Assembly (NCBI RefSeq): GCF_900188375.1
Contig: NZ_FZOO01000008.1
Coordinates: forward strand, 156,160 to 220,159
Length of the DNA: 64,000 bases
From: Geodermatophilus pulveris
GTDB lineage: Bacteria > Actinomycetota > Actinomycetes > Mycobacteriales > Geodermatophilaceae
Direction of reading: 5' to 3'
Under the pieces are notes generated by a model. The model was not told where the DNA came from and searched no databases. It saw nothing but the letters and a program-made list of their open reading frames with translations. Of this stretch, positions 18,691-28,856 are shown one piece after another (positions within the stretch are counted from its first letter, which is position 1; each line of letters starts with the position of its first letter). The position numbers and the translations under genes are program-made.

Positions 18691-20940
18691 TCAGTCGCGC
18701 GGGGCCGGGGTCGGGGTGGGCGCCGGTGTCGGCCCGCCGGGCGCCGGCGGGGCGGCCGGGTCGTCCACCGGCACGCAGACGACCCGCGGCTCGGCGGCGT
18801 AGCGGGTGCGGAAGTCCTCGCGCCGGAGCTCCGCGCCGCTGGCCGGGTCCTGGAACACCCGGGTGACGGTGATGTCGAAGCCGGTCGAGCCGTTCTGGGG
18901 GCTGCAGTCGCCGTCGTCGGGCTTCTCCTGCACCACCGGCTCGCGCAGGTTGTACCGCTCGCTGCTGATGGACTCGATGTCGTAGCGCTTGGTCCCGTAG
19001 AAGGTGACCGTCAGCGAGCCCGGCGTCCACCGGGTGTCGACGTAGACGCCGGCGTCGCTGTCGTTGCGCCACTGCAGGTCGATCGAGTCGTAGTAGACCG
19101 TCGCCTCCCGGCCGGCCGGGTAGCGGCTGATGTAGAAGCTGTGCGGCTTGTGGTAGACGTCCTCGAGGCCGGCGAAGAAGACGGCGTTGAAGATCGTCGT
19201 GGCCACCTGGCTGACCCCGCCGCCGATGGCGGTGGCGAACTCGCCGTTCTGGATGACGCCGGCCTCCACGTAGCCCTGCGCCGCGGTGCGCGGGCCGGTG
19301 CGGTCGTTGAGGCTGAACGTCTCGCCCGGCCGCACGATCGCCCCGTCGACCTCGGCGGCGGCGACCCGGATGTTGGTGCCGCTGGCCGCGCTGGTGAAGT
19401 TCGTCGTGAAGCTGCTGATCTCCTCGCGGATGCCCAGGGCCTGGGCCTCGGCGGTGGTGAAGTCCGCCTCGACCGGGCCGAGCTCCGCGGTGACCGTGCG
19501 CGGGGCCGGCTGCGGCAGCACCTGCAGCAGCTGGCCGGCCAGCGCGGCCGGGTCGACGCCGGTGCCGTCGACCGACGGGACGACGGTGACGCTGCCGCCG
19601 GAGACCTCGAAGCGGGCGTCCTGCGCGGGGGTGCCGAACTCGGCGAACCCGTCGCCCATCGCCTCCTGCAGCGCGGCGGGGTCGACGGCGACGGCGAGCT
19701 CGCCGTCCTCCTGCGGGGTGAAGGTCAGGGAGGCGGCGATCGCGGCCGGGGGCACCTCGACCGAGGCGGCGCCGTCCCGGCCGGAGACCGTGACCGGCGC
19801 GGCGAGCGCGGGGGTGACCGTCTCGGCCAGCACCTGCTCGGCCTCCGCCGCGTCGACCGGCACCTCGGTCACCTCGACGGGCAGCTCGATGGGGGCGCTG
19901 GGGTCGCCGCCGGAGGCCAGCGCGGCGGTGACCGCGTCGGCGGCGCCCGCCCGGTCCAGGGTGCGGCCGGGCACCGGCTGCACGATGCTCGCCGACGTCC
20001 CGGCCAGGGTGATGGTGGCGTCCACCGGGGCGCGGTCGACCTGCTCGGCGATCCCGTCGATCTGCGCGGCCAGCGCGGTGTCCTCGCCGGTGATGACCGG
20101 GGCGACGGTGCGCTCGCCGACGAGGCTCACCAGGCGGGTCCACGGGTTCAGCGGCGGGTCCGCGGCGGCCTCCACGGTGGCGGGGACGTCGAGGGTGATG
20201 CCCGCGGTGGCGGGGGAGAGGGTGGCCTGCACGTCATCGGCGACCACGACGTGGTCGGCGACCACGCGCGGCGCGAGGTCGGCCTCCAGCCGCTGGCCGG
20301 CGGCGGCGGGGGACAGCCCGCCGACGTCGACGCCGGCGACCACCGTGTTGCGCAGCACGGCGTCGCCGGTGACGGCCAGGTCGATGCCGTAGGCCGCGGC
20401 GAGGACGCCGGCGGCGGCGACCGGGGTGACGACGGCCGGGCGCCGCCACCACGCGCGGCCCGCCCGCGGTGCGCCGGCGTGCGGGCCCTCACCGGCCGGC
20501 GGGTCTCCGCCGTCCCGAGGCCCCGCGTCCGGCCCGCCCGCGGGCACCGGCGGCAGGACGCCGGTGCGGTCGTCGGCGTCCCCGGCGGTGAGGCGGATGT
20601 CCTGCGTGCCCCCGTCCTCGACGGCGGGGTCCGCGGCGGCGGCCGCGGGCGTCCCGTCCGCGGCCGGTGTGGTGGTGATCGGCGTGGTGCCCGTGACCGA
20701 CGTGCCGGTGGGCGGCGGGGAGGCGGCCGGTGGGGAGGTGGCCGGAGGGCCGGGCACCTCGGGGCCCACCGGTCCGCGGTCGCGCGGCACCGGGCGGGTC
20801 TCGTCGGACAGCTCCGCCGCGTCGGGGGACCCGGTGCCGGCCGGGTCGGGGCCGGGGACGGCCGGTCCGGTGCGGGCGTCGTCGCCCGGCGGTCCGGCGG
20901 GGGACGGCTGGACGCTCTGGTCCTGGGACTGCGGGGGCAT
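18691..20940 (-). CDS. VanW-domain cell-envelope protein with peptidoglycan-binding-like repeats
   Basis: About 749 residues. A disordered Pro/Gly/Asp-rich cytoplasmic head (1-160) is followed by one transmembrane helix (AVVTPVAAAGVLAAAYGIDL, near 165-185). The outer part has repeated YkuD-inhibitor-like (PG_binding_4) domains with DGTGVDPAALAGQLL-type turns, and a VanW domain at about 510-640 (FSLNDRTGPRTAAQGY, GGGVSQVATTIFNA). A Pro/Thr-rich tail closes it. Such proteins are tied to cell-wall assembly; VanW's exact activity is not established. ATG 20940 is preferred because a GGAG lies upstream; the frame is open to 21057. Confidence 0.85.
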   Translation of the reverse strand: MPPQSQDQSVQPSPAGPPGDDARTGPAVPGPDPAGTGSPDAAELSDETRPVPRDRGPVGPEVPGPPATSPPAASPPPTGTSVTGTTPITTTPAADGTPAAAAADPAVEDGGTQDIRLTAGDADDRTGVLPPVPAGGPDAGPRDGGDPPAGEGPHAGAPRAGRAWWRRPAVVTPVAAAGVLAAAYGIDLAVTGDAVLRNTVVAGVDVGGLSPAAAGQRLEADLAPRVVADHVVVADDVQATLSPATAGITLDVPATVEAAADPPLNPWTRLVSLVGERTVAPVITGEDTALAAQIDGIAEQVDRAPVDATITLAGTSASIVQPVPGRTLDRAGAADAVTAALASGGDPSAPIELPVEVTEVPVDAAEAEQVLAETVTPALAAPVTVSGRDGAASVEVPPAAIAASLTFTPQEDGELAVAVDPAALQEAMGDGFAEFGTPAQDARFEVSGGSVTVVPSVDGTGVDPAALAGQLLQVLPQPAPRTVTAELGPVEADFTTAEAQALGIREEISSFTTNFTSAASGTNIRVAAAEVDGAIVRPGETFSLNDRTGPRTAAQGYVEAGVIQNGEFATAIGGGVSQVATTIFNAVFFAGLEDVYHKPHSFYISRYPAGREATVYYDSIDLQWRNDSDAGVYVDTRWTPGSLTVTFYGTKRYDIESISSERYNLREPVVQEKPDDGDCSPQNGSTGFDITVTRVFQDPASGAELRREDFRTRYAAEPRVVCVPVDDPAAPPAPGGPTPAPTPTPAPRD

Positions 20941-21083
20941 CGCGGGATCTCCGGTGTGTCGTCGACCGGGGGATCCCGGGAACGACGGAGCCGCCGGCGT
21001 CCCGACCCCGTCGAGCGGAGAAGGGACGCCGGCGGCGGCGTCGGGTGAGGACTTCATCGCTGTCGGCGACGATAGCGCCTCCG

Positions 21084-21308
21084 TCAGTGACTGATGCGCT
21101 GCTCGCCGTCGGTCTCGATGATGTCGACGGCGATGTCACGCAGCTTGCCCTCGTACTCACGGGCGTGGTGGCCGCAGAAGACGAGGTCGCTCCCGCTGGC
21201 GAGGACCACCCGCACCTTGGCCAGCGCGCCACAGCGGTCACAGTGAAAGGGAACGACGAGGTCGTCGGCGGGCGGGGTCGTCGTCAGCGTCTGGGTCATC
21301 TGGGTCAT
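21084..21308 (-). CDS. Small zinc-binding-like protein (DUF7455-type)
   Basis: A 74-residue protein with CDRCGALAKVRV and VFCGHHAREY: a CxxC pair plus CxxH, which would make a zinc ribbon. The C-terminus IIETDGEQ is conserved in actinobacterial homologues beside sigA, from memory. Two ATG codons lie nine bases apart at the start; the first is used. The function is unknown; the length and fold fit a small RNA-polymerase- or ribosome-associated factor, but nothing shows this. Confidence 0.75.
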   Translation of the reverse strand: MTQMTQTLTTTPPADDLVVPFHCDRCGALAKVRVVLASGSDLVFCGHHAREYEGKLRDIAVDIIETDGEQRISH

Positions 21309-21659
21309 CACTCGCTCTCTACCGCACGGACCCGCGACTGCGGATCGGCCTCCTGCACAGCGCCAGGATGTCCCCCTGTGTTCCCGATCGGACCGAGGCG
21401 GTGCCGGACTCGCCGAGGACGGTGAGGCCGGTGCCGGTGGTGCAGGTGGTCCGGGTTCAGCAGGGACGTCACTGGTGTCGTGCCGGTCTGTCGGATCGTG
21501 CTGTTCTCGTCGGTCGCGTGCGCCGGTCGTCGTCCGGCTGGTGGGTCCGCTGCTGTTCTTGACGACGCCCACGCTACGCCGTCTACCCGGGGCATGACGG
21601 CGTACACCGGCCGACCGGCTCCCCGGGGTGAGATCGTGACCTCGCCGAGACACGGCGAC
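21309..21659. other. Gene-free stretch between the zinc-ribbon gene and sigA
   Basis: About 350 bp with no convincing gene. A 99-codon open frame on the minus strand has low-complexity, non-conserved-looking sequence. The region should hold the promoter of the zinc-ribbon gene; no clear -35/-10 pair could be fixed by eye. Confidence 0.6.
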
Positions 21660-21687
21660 GGCCCCCGACCCGGCCGGGTCGGGGGCC
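21660..21687 (-). terminator. Strong hairpin terminator of the principal sigma factor gene
   Basis: A perfect 28 bp palindrome beginning GGCCCCCGACCC, 47 bp past the stop of the principal sigma gene in its direction of transcription. No poly-U tail. Confidence 0.8.
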
Positions 21688-21733
21688 GCCGCGAGGCGCT
21701 GGAGCGGCCCCTCGGGGCGAGGGGGTCCTCCTC

Positions 21734-23020
<1,287 letters not shown>

Positions 23021-23190
23021 TCAGGTTCCTTCCCGTGCGGGGTGCGTCCCCCAGGTGCCCGTCTGGCCCCTGGGCAGCGGCCTCGGCCGCCGTCCGGAGC
23101 GTGAGGGGTCCCGACGGACGGCCCCGGGTTTCACCGGTGCGCAGGCGGGGGATGCCTCTCGGCTGGGGAGCGACGGGGCGTGGCGTCCTC

Positions 23191-23218
23191 ATTGTAACGA
23201 CGCGTCGGGGCAGGTCCA
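23191..23218 (-). promoter_or_regulatory. Candidate sigA promoter
   Basis: On the minus strand TGGACC (-35, 23218-23213) and TACAAT (-10, 23196-23191) are 16 bases apart, about 170 bp upstream of the sigA start. TACAAT is one of few AT-rich hexamers in this 300 bp gap, otherwise gene-free. Assigned by eye only. Confidence 0.4.
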
Positions 23219-23263
23219 CCGTTCCACCACGGGGCCTCCCCCTCCACCTGGGACGGTGCCCCG

Positions 23264-23290
23264 CACGGAGGGGGGTCCTCACCCTCCGTG
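23264..23290 (-). terminator. Hairpin terminator downstream of ppgK
   Basis: Arms CACGGAGGG and CCCTCCGTG with a 9-base loop, 33 bp past the ppgK stop in its direction of transcription and ahead of the sigA promoter. Confidence 0.65.
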
Positions 23291-23322
23291 GTGATCCGCC
23301 GGGCTCCTGCCGGCGGGGCGCG

Positions 23323-24066
<744 letters not shown>

Positions 24067-24124
24067 GCGGTCAGAGTAGTGATCGCCCGGGCCGGTGCCA
24101 GGGCAGCTCGGGCAGGATCGGGCC

Positions 24125-24949
24125 ATGACCTCGCCGATGCCCTCGACGCCGGAGCCCGCCGTCCTGCTCGACCTCGCCGTCGCGACCGCCCGGGAGGCAG
24201 CCGGCCTGGTCGCCCGCGGGCGGGCGTCGGCCGCGGAGGGCGCCGACGTGAAGTCCAGCCCGACCGACGTGGTCACCGCGGTGGACCGGGCCTGCGAGGA
24301 GCTGGTCGCCCGCCGGCTGCTCGACGCCCGCCCGGACGACGGGCTGCTGGGGGAGGAGGGCGGCGAGCGGACCGGGACCAGCGGGGTGCGCTGGGTGGTC
24401 GACCCGATCGACGGCACCACCAACTTCGTCTACGGCCTGCCCGCGTACGCGGTGTCGATCGCCGCCGAGGTCGACGGGCGGTCGGTGGCGGGCGTGGTGC
24501 TCAACGCGGCCACCGGCGAGCTGTGGTCCGCGACCGCGGGCGGCGGCGCGCACCTCACCGCCCCGGGGGCCGAGCCGGTCCGGCTCACCGGCAGCCGGCC
24601 GGCGTCCCTCGGGCAGTCCCTGGTGGCGACCGGCTTCGGCTACCGCGCCGAGGACCGCCGCGCGCAGGCCGCGGTGGTCGCCGAGCTGCTGCCGGAGGTC
24701 CGCGACATCCGGCGGCACGGCTCCTCGGCCCTGGACCTGTGCACCGTGGCCGCCGGCCGGGTGGACGCCTACTACGAGATGCACCTGCACCGCTGGGACC
24801 ACGCCGCCGGAGCGCTCGTCGCCGCCGAGGCCGGCGTGGTCGTCACCGGGCTGCCGGGGCGGCCGTTCGCCGAGCCGCTGGGCATCGCCGTCGCACCCTC
24901 GGTCGCCGACGACTTCGTCGCCCTCCTCGACCGGCTGCATGCGACCTGA
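24125..24949 (+). CDS. suhB: Inositol monophosphatase family protein (SuhB type)
   Basis: A 274-residue Mg2+-dependent phosphatase. Metal ligands: GEEGG at residues 76-80, DPIDGTTNFVYG from Asp93, and the late WDHAAGALVAAEAG motif. It hydrolyses inositol 1-phosphate or related phosphates such as fructose 1,6-bisphosphate; the actinobacterial homologue next to ppgK is called suhB. ATG 24125 is chosen because the family N-terminus starts near VLLDLAVATAREAAG. It is convergent with the LytR_C protein gene, 5 bp apart. Confidence 0.9.
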   Translation: MTSPMPSTPEPAVLLDLAVATAREAAGLVARGRASAAEGADVKSSPTDVVTAVDRACEELVARRLLDARPDDGLLGEEGGERTGTSGVRWVVDPIDGTTNFVYGLPAYAVSIAAEVDGRSVAGVVLNAATGELWSATAGGGAHLTAPGAEPVRLTGSRPASLGQSLVATGFGYRAEDRRAQAAVVAELLPEVRDIRRHGSSALDLCTVAAGRVDAYYEMHLHRWDHAAGALVAAEAGVVVTGLPGRPFAEPLGIAVAPSVADDFVALLDRLHAT

Positions 24950-24954
24950 GGCCC

Positions 24955-25494
24955 TCAACAGGCGGCGGCGGCGCTGGCGCCGGCGGCGAGGGCGGCGTCC
25001 ACCTGCTCCGGCGGGGCGAGGCCGGCGAAGTCCGGGCCGATGACGAAGTCGACGACCGCGGTGGCGCGGGTGTCGAGCAGGTCGCCGGCACCGGGCAGGT
25101 ACAGCGCCACGTAGGCGGCGGCCTCGTTGCCCCGCGGGCCGTGCCGCAGCTCGCCGACGCCGGTGACCTCGCGCTCGGTGGGGTCGTTGGCGATCTCCTG
25201 GACGACGAAGCCGCGCTGCTGCAGCGCGGCGGCGAGCTCCTGGGCCAGGCCGGCGGTGTCGGTGGCGTTGAAGACGCGCAGCGCCACGGTCGCGGGGTCC
25301 AGCGAGGGGGGTGCCGCCTCGGCGCTGGCGCAGGCCTGCGCCTCGGCGGCCTCGACCTCGCCCTCGGTGTCGAACACGTTCCACCACACGACCAGCGCGG
25401 CCAGCGCGAGCACCAGCAGGAAGACCAGCGGCGGGACCGGCCGGCGGCCACTGCGGGGACGGACCGCGGGACGGTCGGCGGGCGGCGCGCTCAC
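24955..25494 (-). CDS. LytR C-terminal domain membrane protein (Cei-like)
   Basis: A 179-residue protein with a short basic cytoplasmic head, one transmembrane helix (about 21-39, PPLVFLLVLALAALVVWW) and an outer LytR_C domain beginning at VALRVFNATDTAGLAQELAA. The location between suhB and DUF4193 matches M. tuberculosis Rv2700 (Cei, cell-envelope integrity). Two cysteines (ACASAEA and the C-terminal AAAC) lie outside the membrane. The GTG start and its GGAGGA ribosome-binding site are supplied by a copy of repeat family B directly upstream. Confidence 0.82.
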   Translation of the reverse strand: MSAPPADRPAVRPRSGRRPVPPLVFLLVLALAALVVWWNVFDTEGEVEAAEAQACASAEAAPPSLDPATVALRVFNATDTAGLAQELAAALQQRGFVVQEIANDPTEREVTGVGELRHGPRGNEAAAYVALYLPGAGDLLDTRATAVVDFVIGPDFAGLAPPEQVDAALAAGASAAAAC

Positions 25495-25571
25495 GTGTCC
25501 TCCTCGCTGGCGCTCGTCGGCCGCGCTCGCGGCGCTGCTGTGCCCTCGCGTGAGCTCGCCAACTCGCTCAC
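25491..25571 (-). repeat. Family B intergenic repeat, copy 1
   Basis: On the minus strand it begins GTGAGCGAG and ends GAGGAGGACACGTGA, where the last GTG is the start codon of the LytR_C gene. A 6 bp stem GTGAGC/GCTCAC opens the element. In the other two copies this stem is GTGACC/GGTCAC, so both sides changed together. The core ACAGCA and ACGAGCG are shared. Confidence 0.8.
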
Positions 25572-25628
25572 GGTCCGGGTCCCTCTCGTCGCTGACGGTC
25601 GGCGGGAGTCTAGGGCCGGTCCAGCGAC

Positions 25629-26675
25629 CTAGATCGCACCGTCGTCGAGCGCGGCGCGTCCCCGCTCGACGCACGGGTCGATGCGGTCGGCGTACCCGGA
25701 GGTGTCCTTGCCGGCCATCGCGCCGGCGGCCGAGCGCGCCACGATCCCGGCGACGATGGCCGCGAACTTGAAGTAGGCGAACGCGACGTACCAGGGCAGG
25801 TCGGTGAGGTCCAGGCCGCTGCGGTCGGCGTAGCGGGCGGCCACCTCCGCGCGGGTGGGGAAGCCGTCGAGCGCGGTGACCGTGCTCTGCCCGGCGACGC
25901 TCCCCTCCCCGGCCTGCGGCCAGTAGACGTGCAGCATGCCGAGGTCGGCCAGCGGGTCGCCCAGGGTGGACATCTCCCAGTCCAGCACCGCCCGGACCCG
26001 GCCGGGGGTGTGCGGGTCGAGCAGGCAGTTGTCCAGCCGGAAGTCGCCGTGGACGACCCCGTTGCGCTGGGTCGTGGGCACCGTCTGGGCGAGCCGGGCG
26101 GCCAGGGCGTCCAGGCCCGGGCGGTCCCGGTCGCGGGTGGCGTCCCACTGCTGGGTCCAGCGGCGCACCTGGCGGGCCATGAAGCCCTCCGGCCGGCCGA
26201 AGTCGCCCAGCCCCACCGCCTCGTGGTCGACCCCGTGCAGGTCGGCCAGCACGTCGACCAGCCCCTCGCCGATCGCCCGCCGCTGCCCGGGCTCGTCGGC
26301 GTAGCCGGCGGGGAGCCGGTCGACCACGTGCAGGCCGACCACCCGCTCCATCACGTAGAACGGCGCGCCGAGCACCGCGGGGTCGGTGCACAGGTGCAGC
26401 GTGCGCGGCACGGGGACCGGCGTGGGCCCGAGCGCCGAGACGACCCGGTGCTCACGCGCCATGTCGTGCGCGGTGGCGAGGACGGCGCCGGTCGGCGGCC
26501 GCCGCAGGATCACCGCGTCGTCCTCGCCGCCGCCGTCCGGCGTGACCACGTAGGTCAGGTTGGACATGCCCGCGGCGATGAGGTCGACCCGCACCCGGGA
26601 CCACCGCTCGTCGCCCAGGACGGAGGCCAGGTAGGGCCCCACGACGGCCGGATCAGCACCCACGGGAGTCGACAC
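25629..26675 (-). CDS. Phosphotransferase family protein (APH/ACAD10-like kinase fold)
   Basis: A 348-residue aminoglycoside-phosphotransferase-fold protein. The nucleotide loop lies in AGMSNLTYVV, the catalytic loop is VVHGDFRLDNCLLD (H-G-D...N, Brenner motif) and the metal Asp is in AVLDWEMSTLGDPLADLG. These and the YFKFAAIVAGIVAR tail mark the acyl-CoA-dehydrogenase-associated subgroup (ACAD10/FadE36-like) rather than antibiotic kinases. The likely substrate is a hydroxyacyl compound, by inference. GTG 26675 is used. It probably shares a transcript with the LytR_C gene. Confidence 0.82.
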   Translation of the reverse strand: MSTPVGADPAVVGPYLASVLGDERWSRVRVDLIAAGMSNLTYVVTPDGGGEDDAVILRRPPTGAVLATAHDMAREHRVVSALGPTPVPVPRTLHLCTDPAVLGAPFYVMERVVGLHVVDRLPAGYADEPGQRRAIGEGLVDVLADLHGVDHEAVGLGDFGRPEGFMARQVRRWTQQWDATRDRDRPGLDALAARLAQTVPTTQRNGVVHGDFRLDNCLLDPHTPGRVRAVLDWEMSTLGDPLADLGMLHVYWPQAGEGSVAGQSTVTALDGFPTRAEVAARYADRSGLDLTDLPWYVAFAYFKFAAIVAGIVARSAAGAMAGKDTSGYADRIDPCVERGRAALDDGAI

Positions 26676-26996
26676 GGGCGCAGGGTAACCTCTGGCGCTC
26701 CGCGTCCCGACCGACCCGGTCCGGCAGCGGGGTGCCACCCCTCGCCGACCGGGCACAAACCACGGCCGCGCGACGTTGGGGGGTCCGCCGGTCAGACCGT
26801 GCCGGCTGACCCGCCGTCCGACGGTGGGTCGGACGGCTCGGTCCGCACCGCACCGGCCGGTGCCCGCGCAGGCGGTCAACGGCCGCCCGGACCCCCGGTC
26901 GCGCCCGGCGACCGGCCAGCACGGCGGCGCCCCGCGCGCCGACGCACACGAAGCGGGCGCACCGCCCGCGACGACCCCGGAGGAGGGGCACTTCCC
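26676..26996. other. Gene-free divergent promoter region
   Basis: About 320 bp between the divergent phosphotransferase and DUF4193 genes. No coding sequence is supported. It must contain both promoters, but no consensus hexamers stand out to the eye. Confidence 0.55.
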
Positions 26997-27299
26997 ATGG
27001 CCACCGACTACGACGCCCCGCGGCGCAACGAGGCCGACGAGCTCGGCGAGGACTCGCTCGAGGAGCTGAAGGCCCGCCGCGCGGAGGCGCAGTCCTCGTC
27101 GGTCGACGTCGACGAGACCGACTTCAACGAGAACCTCGAGCTCCCCGGCGCGGACCTGTCCAACGAGGAGCTGACCGTCCGGGTGCTGCCCAAGCAGGAG
27201 GACGAGTTCACCTGCTCGCGCTGCTTCCTGGTCCAGCACCGCAGCCGGTTGGCCGCCACCAAGGGCGACCAGCTCTACTGCCGGGACTGCGCCGCCTAG
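26997..27299 (+). CDS. DUF4193 zinc-ribbon protein
   Basis: A 100-residue acidic protein with a C-terminal double CxxC: FTCSRCFLVQHRSRL and YCRDCAA, a zinc ribbon. The N-terminal MATDYDAPRRNEADELGEDS and the middle DETDFNENLELPGADLS are signatures of DUF4193 (Rv2699c type), found throughout Actinobacteria and of unknown function. The ATG follows a strong GGAGGAGGGG. A family A repeat separates it from the next gene. Confidence 0.9.
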   Translation: MATDYDAPRRNEADELGEDSLEELKARRAEAQSSSVDVDETDFNENLELPGADLSNEELTVRVLPKQEDEFTCSRCFLVQHRSRLAATKGDQLYCRDCAA

Positions 27300-27304
27300 C
27301 AGGA

Positions 27305-27375
27305 GGACCACCCTGCCCCCCACGCCTCGCTCCGCTCGGCGCGGGACCCTGCAGGGCGGCCGATCCAGCTCGTCA
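27305..27375 (+). repeat. Family A hairpin repeat, copy 3
   Basis: Arms GGACCACCCTGC (27305-27316) and GCAGGGCGGCC (27351-27361), core CACGCCTCGC and GCTCGGCGCGGG, then a conserved tail GATCCAGCTCGTCA. It occupies the gap between the DUF4193 stop and the ribosome-binding site of the next gene. The tail recurs almost unchanged at 63881-63894. Confidence 0.8.
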
Positions 27376-27389
27376 CCTGGAGGGACAGC

Positions 27390-28277
27390 GTGACCGATCC
27401 CCGAGAGCCCACCGTGCCCGTGCGGGACGTGCCCCCGGTGCGCCCGCTCGGGCCCACGGCGGGGGCGGTCCACCCCGCCGACGCGGGCCCGCTCGCGCGG
27501 GCCGGCCGGCTGCTGGCCGACGCCGTGTCCGGCCTCGTGGGCGGGACCCCCGGGCCGACCGGTGGCGGCCGGCCGGCCGCCGCGACCCTGCGGGACGTCG
27601 TCGCGGCGGTCGCCGCGGCCGGGGTCCGCGCCGGCCGCGCTGCCGCGGACCGCGCCGCGGCCGGCCCGGCGGCCGGTCCCGCGGACGGCGGCGGGCGCAC
27701 CCCCAGCGCGCTGCTGGGCGACCTGCTGGCCACCGCCGTGCCGCGGCTGCCGATCCGCGACGCGGCGCGGCTGCGCGCGGCCCACCCCGGCGCGACCGAC
27801 GACGAGATCGCCGACGCGCTGGTCGCCCGGGCCGCGCGGCTCACCTCCGGGGTGGGCGCGGCCACCGGTGGGCTGTCCGCGGCGCACTGGCTGACCCCGC
27901 CCTCGCTGCTGGCGGTGCCGCTGGAGCTGGGCGCGGAGACGGTGCTGACCGCCGCCGTCGAGGTCGTGCTGCTCGGCGAGCTGCACGAGCTGTACGGCCG
28001 CCCCGCCCCGGGCGACGCCCGCGCCCGCGCGCTGGCCTACCTGTCCAGCTGGACCCGTCAGCGGGCGGTCGACGACACGGCCGTGCCCGGTCTCGGCGCG
28101 GTCCTGGGGTCGGCCGGCATGCGGACGCTGAGCCGCCGCCTGTCCCGGCGGATGGCCCGCAGCGTCCCGGGCGCGGCCCCCTTCCTGGTCGGCGCGGCGC
28201 TCGGCGGCCGCGCCAACCGCCGCGCCACCGAGGCCCTGGCCCGCCGGGTGCTGGCCGACCTCCGCGGCCATCGGTGA
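27390..28277 (+). CDS. Uncharacterised protein with C-terminal membrane-active helices
   Basis: A 295-residue protein I do not recognise. The Pro/Ala/Gly-rich first half leads to a helical domain: DEIADALVARAARLTSGVG, then LTPPSLLAVPLELGAETVLT and TAAVEVVLLGELHELYGRP, two amphipathic-to-hydrophobic helices, and a Gly-zipper-like end (FLVGAALGGRANRRAT). It may associate with the membrane without being a transporter. A good ribosome-binding site (GGAGGGA) precedes the GTG. It occupies the place where M. tuberculosis carries a DUF3093 gene, but does not look like DUF3093. Family A repeats flank it on both sides. Confidence 0.7.
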   Translation: MTDPREPTVPVRDVPPVRPLGPTAGAVHPADAGPLARAGRLLADAVSGLVGGTPGPTGGGRPAAATLRDVVAAVAAAGVRAGRAAADRAAAGPAAGPADGGGRTPSALLGDLLATAVPRLPIRDAARLRAAHPGATDDEIADALVARAARLTSGVGAATGGLSAAHWLTPPSLLAVPLELGAETVLTAAVEVVLLGELHELYGRPAPGDARARALAYLSSWTRQRAVDDTAVPGLGAVLGSAGMRTLSRRLSRRMARSVPGAAPFLVGAALGGRANRRATEALARRVLADLRGHR

Positions 28278-28288
28278 GCTGATGGAAC

Positions 28289-28344
28289 GGCCTCCTCGCA
28301 GGGCCCCGCGCCGAGCGTGCGAGGCGTGGGGGGCGAGGAGGTCC
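28289..28344 (-). repeat. Family A hairpin repeat, copy 4 (reverse orientation)
   Basis: In plus-strand order the arms are GGCCTCCTCGC (28289-28299) and GCGAGGAGGTCC (28333-28344); the core GCGCCGAGCGTGCGAGGCG is the reverse complement of that in copy 3. It lies between the 295-residue gene and dut, opposite in orientation to copy 3 only 1 kb away. Confidence 0.8.
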
Positions 28345-28360
28345 TTCTAGGATCGCGGGC

Positions 28361-28855
28361 GTGCCCGACCCCTCCGTGCCCGCCGTCCCCGAGGTGGAGG
28401 TCCCGGTGCGGCTGACCTCCGCGGCGGGCGCCGTCCCCGCCTACGCGCTGCCCGCCGACGCGGGCGCGGACCTGGCGATCGCCGAGGACGTCGAGCTCGC
28501 GCCGTTCCAGCGCGCGCTGGTCGGCACCGGCGTCGCGGTGGCCATCCCGGAGGGTTACGCCGGCTTCGTGCACCCCCGCTCCGGCCTGGCCCACCGGGTG
28601 GGGCTGTCCCTGGTCAACGCGCCGGGCACGATCGACGCCGGCTACCGCGGGGAGATCAAGGTCAACCTGGTCAACCTGGACCCCACGACGCCGCTGACGC
28701 TGCGCCGCGGCGACCGGGTCGCGCAGCTGGTGGTGCAGCCGGTGGCGCGCGCCCGGTTCGTGCCGGTCGAGCAGCTGCCGGTCAGCGTGCGCGGCGCCGG
28801 GGGCCACGGCTCGACCGGCGGGCACCCGAGCGTCTCGGCGAAGGGAACCGACTGA
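28361..28855 (+). CDS. dut: dUTP diphosphatase
   Basis: A 164-residue trimeric-type dUTPase, converting dUTP to dUMP and pyrophosphate. All five motifs are seen in order: [10 protein letters not shown] (1), [11 protein letters not shown] (2), [10 protein letters not shown] with the catalytic Asp and Tyr (3), [12 protein letters not shown] (4) and the C-terminal P-loop-like GHGSTGGH (5). The GTG start at 28361 gives the family length. It starts a run of tightly packed genes (DUF3710, hydrolase, OB-fold, DUF3159) with gaps of one base or overlaps. Confidence 0.95.
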   Translation: MPDPSVPAVPEVEVPVRLTSAAGAVPAYALPADAGADLAIAEDVELAPFQRALVGTGVAVAIPEGYAGFVHPRSGLAHRVGLSLVNAPGTIDAGYRGEIKVNLVNLDPTTPLTLRRGDRVAQLVVQPVARARFVPVEQLPVSVRGAGGHGSTGGHPSVSAKGTD

Positions 28856-28856
28856 C

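Noticed and set aside
21308..21607. 99-codon minus-strand frame upstream of the zinc-ribbon gene
   Set aside because: Non-conserved-looking composition, no ribosome-binding site; the region is better explained as promoter DNA.
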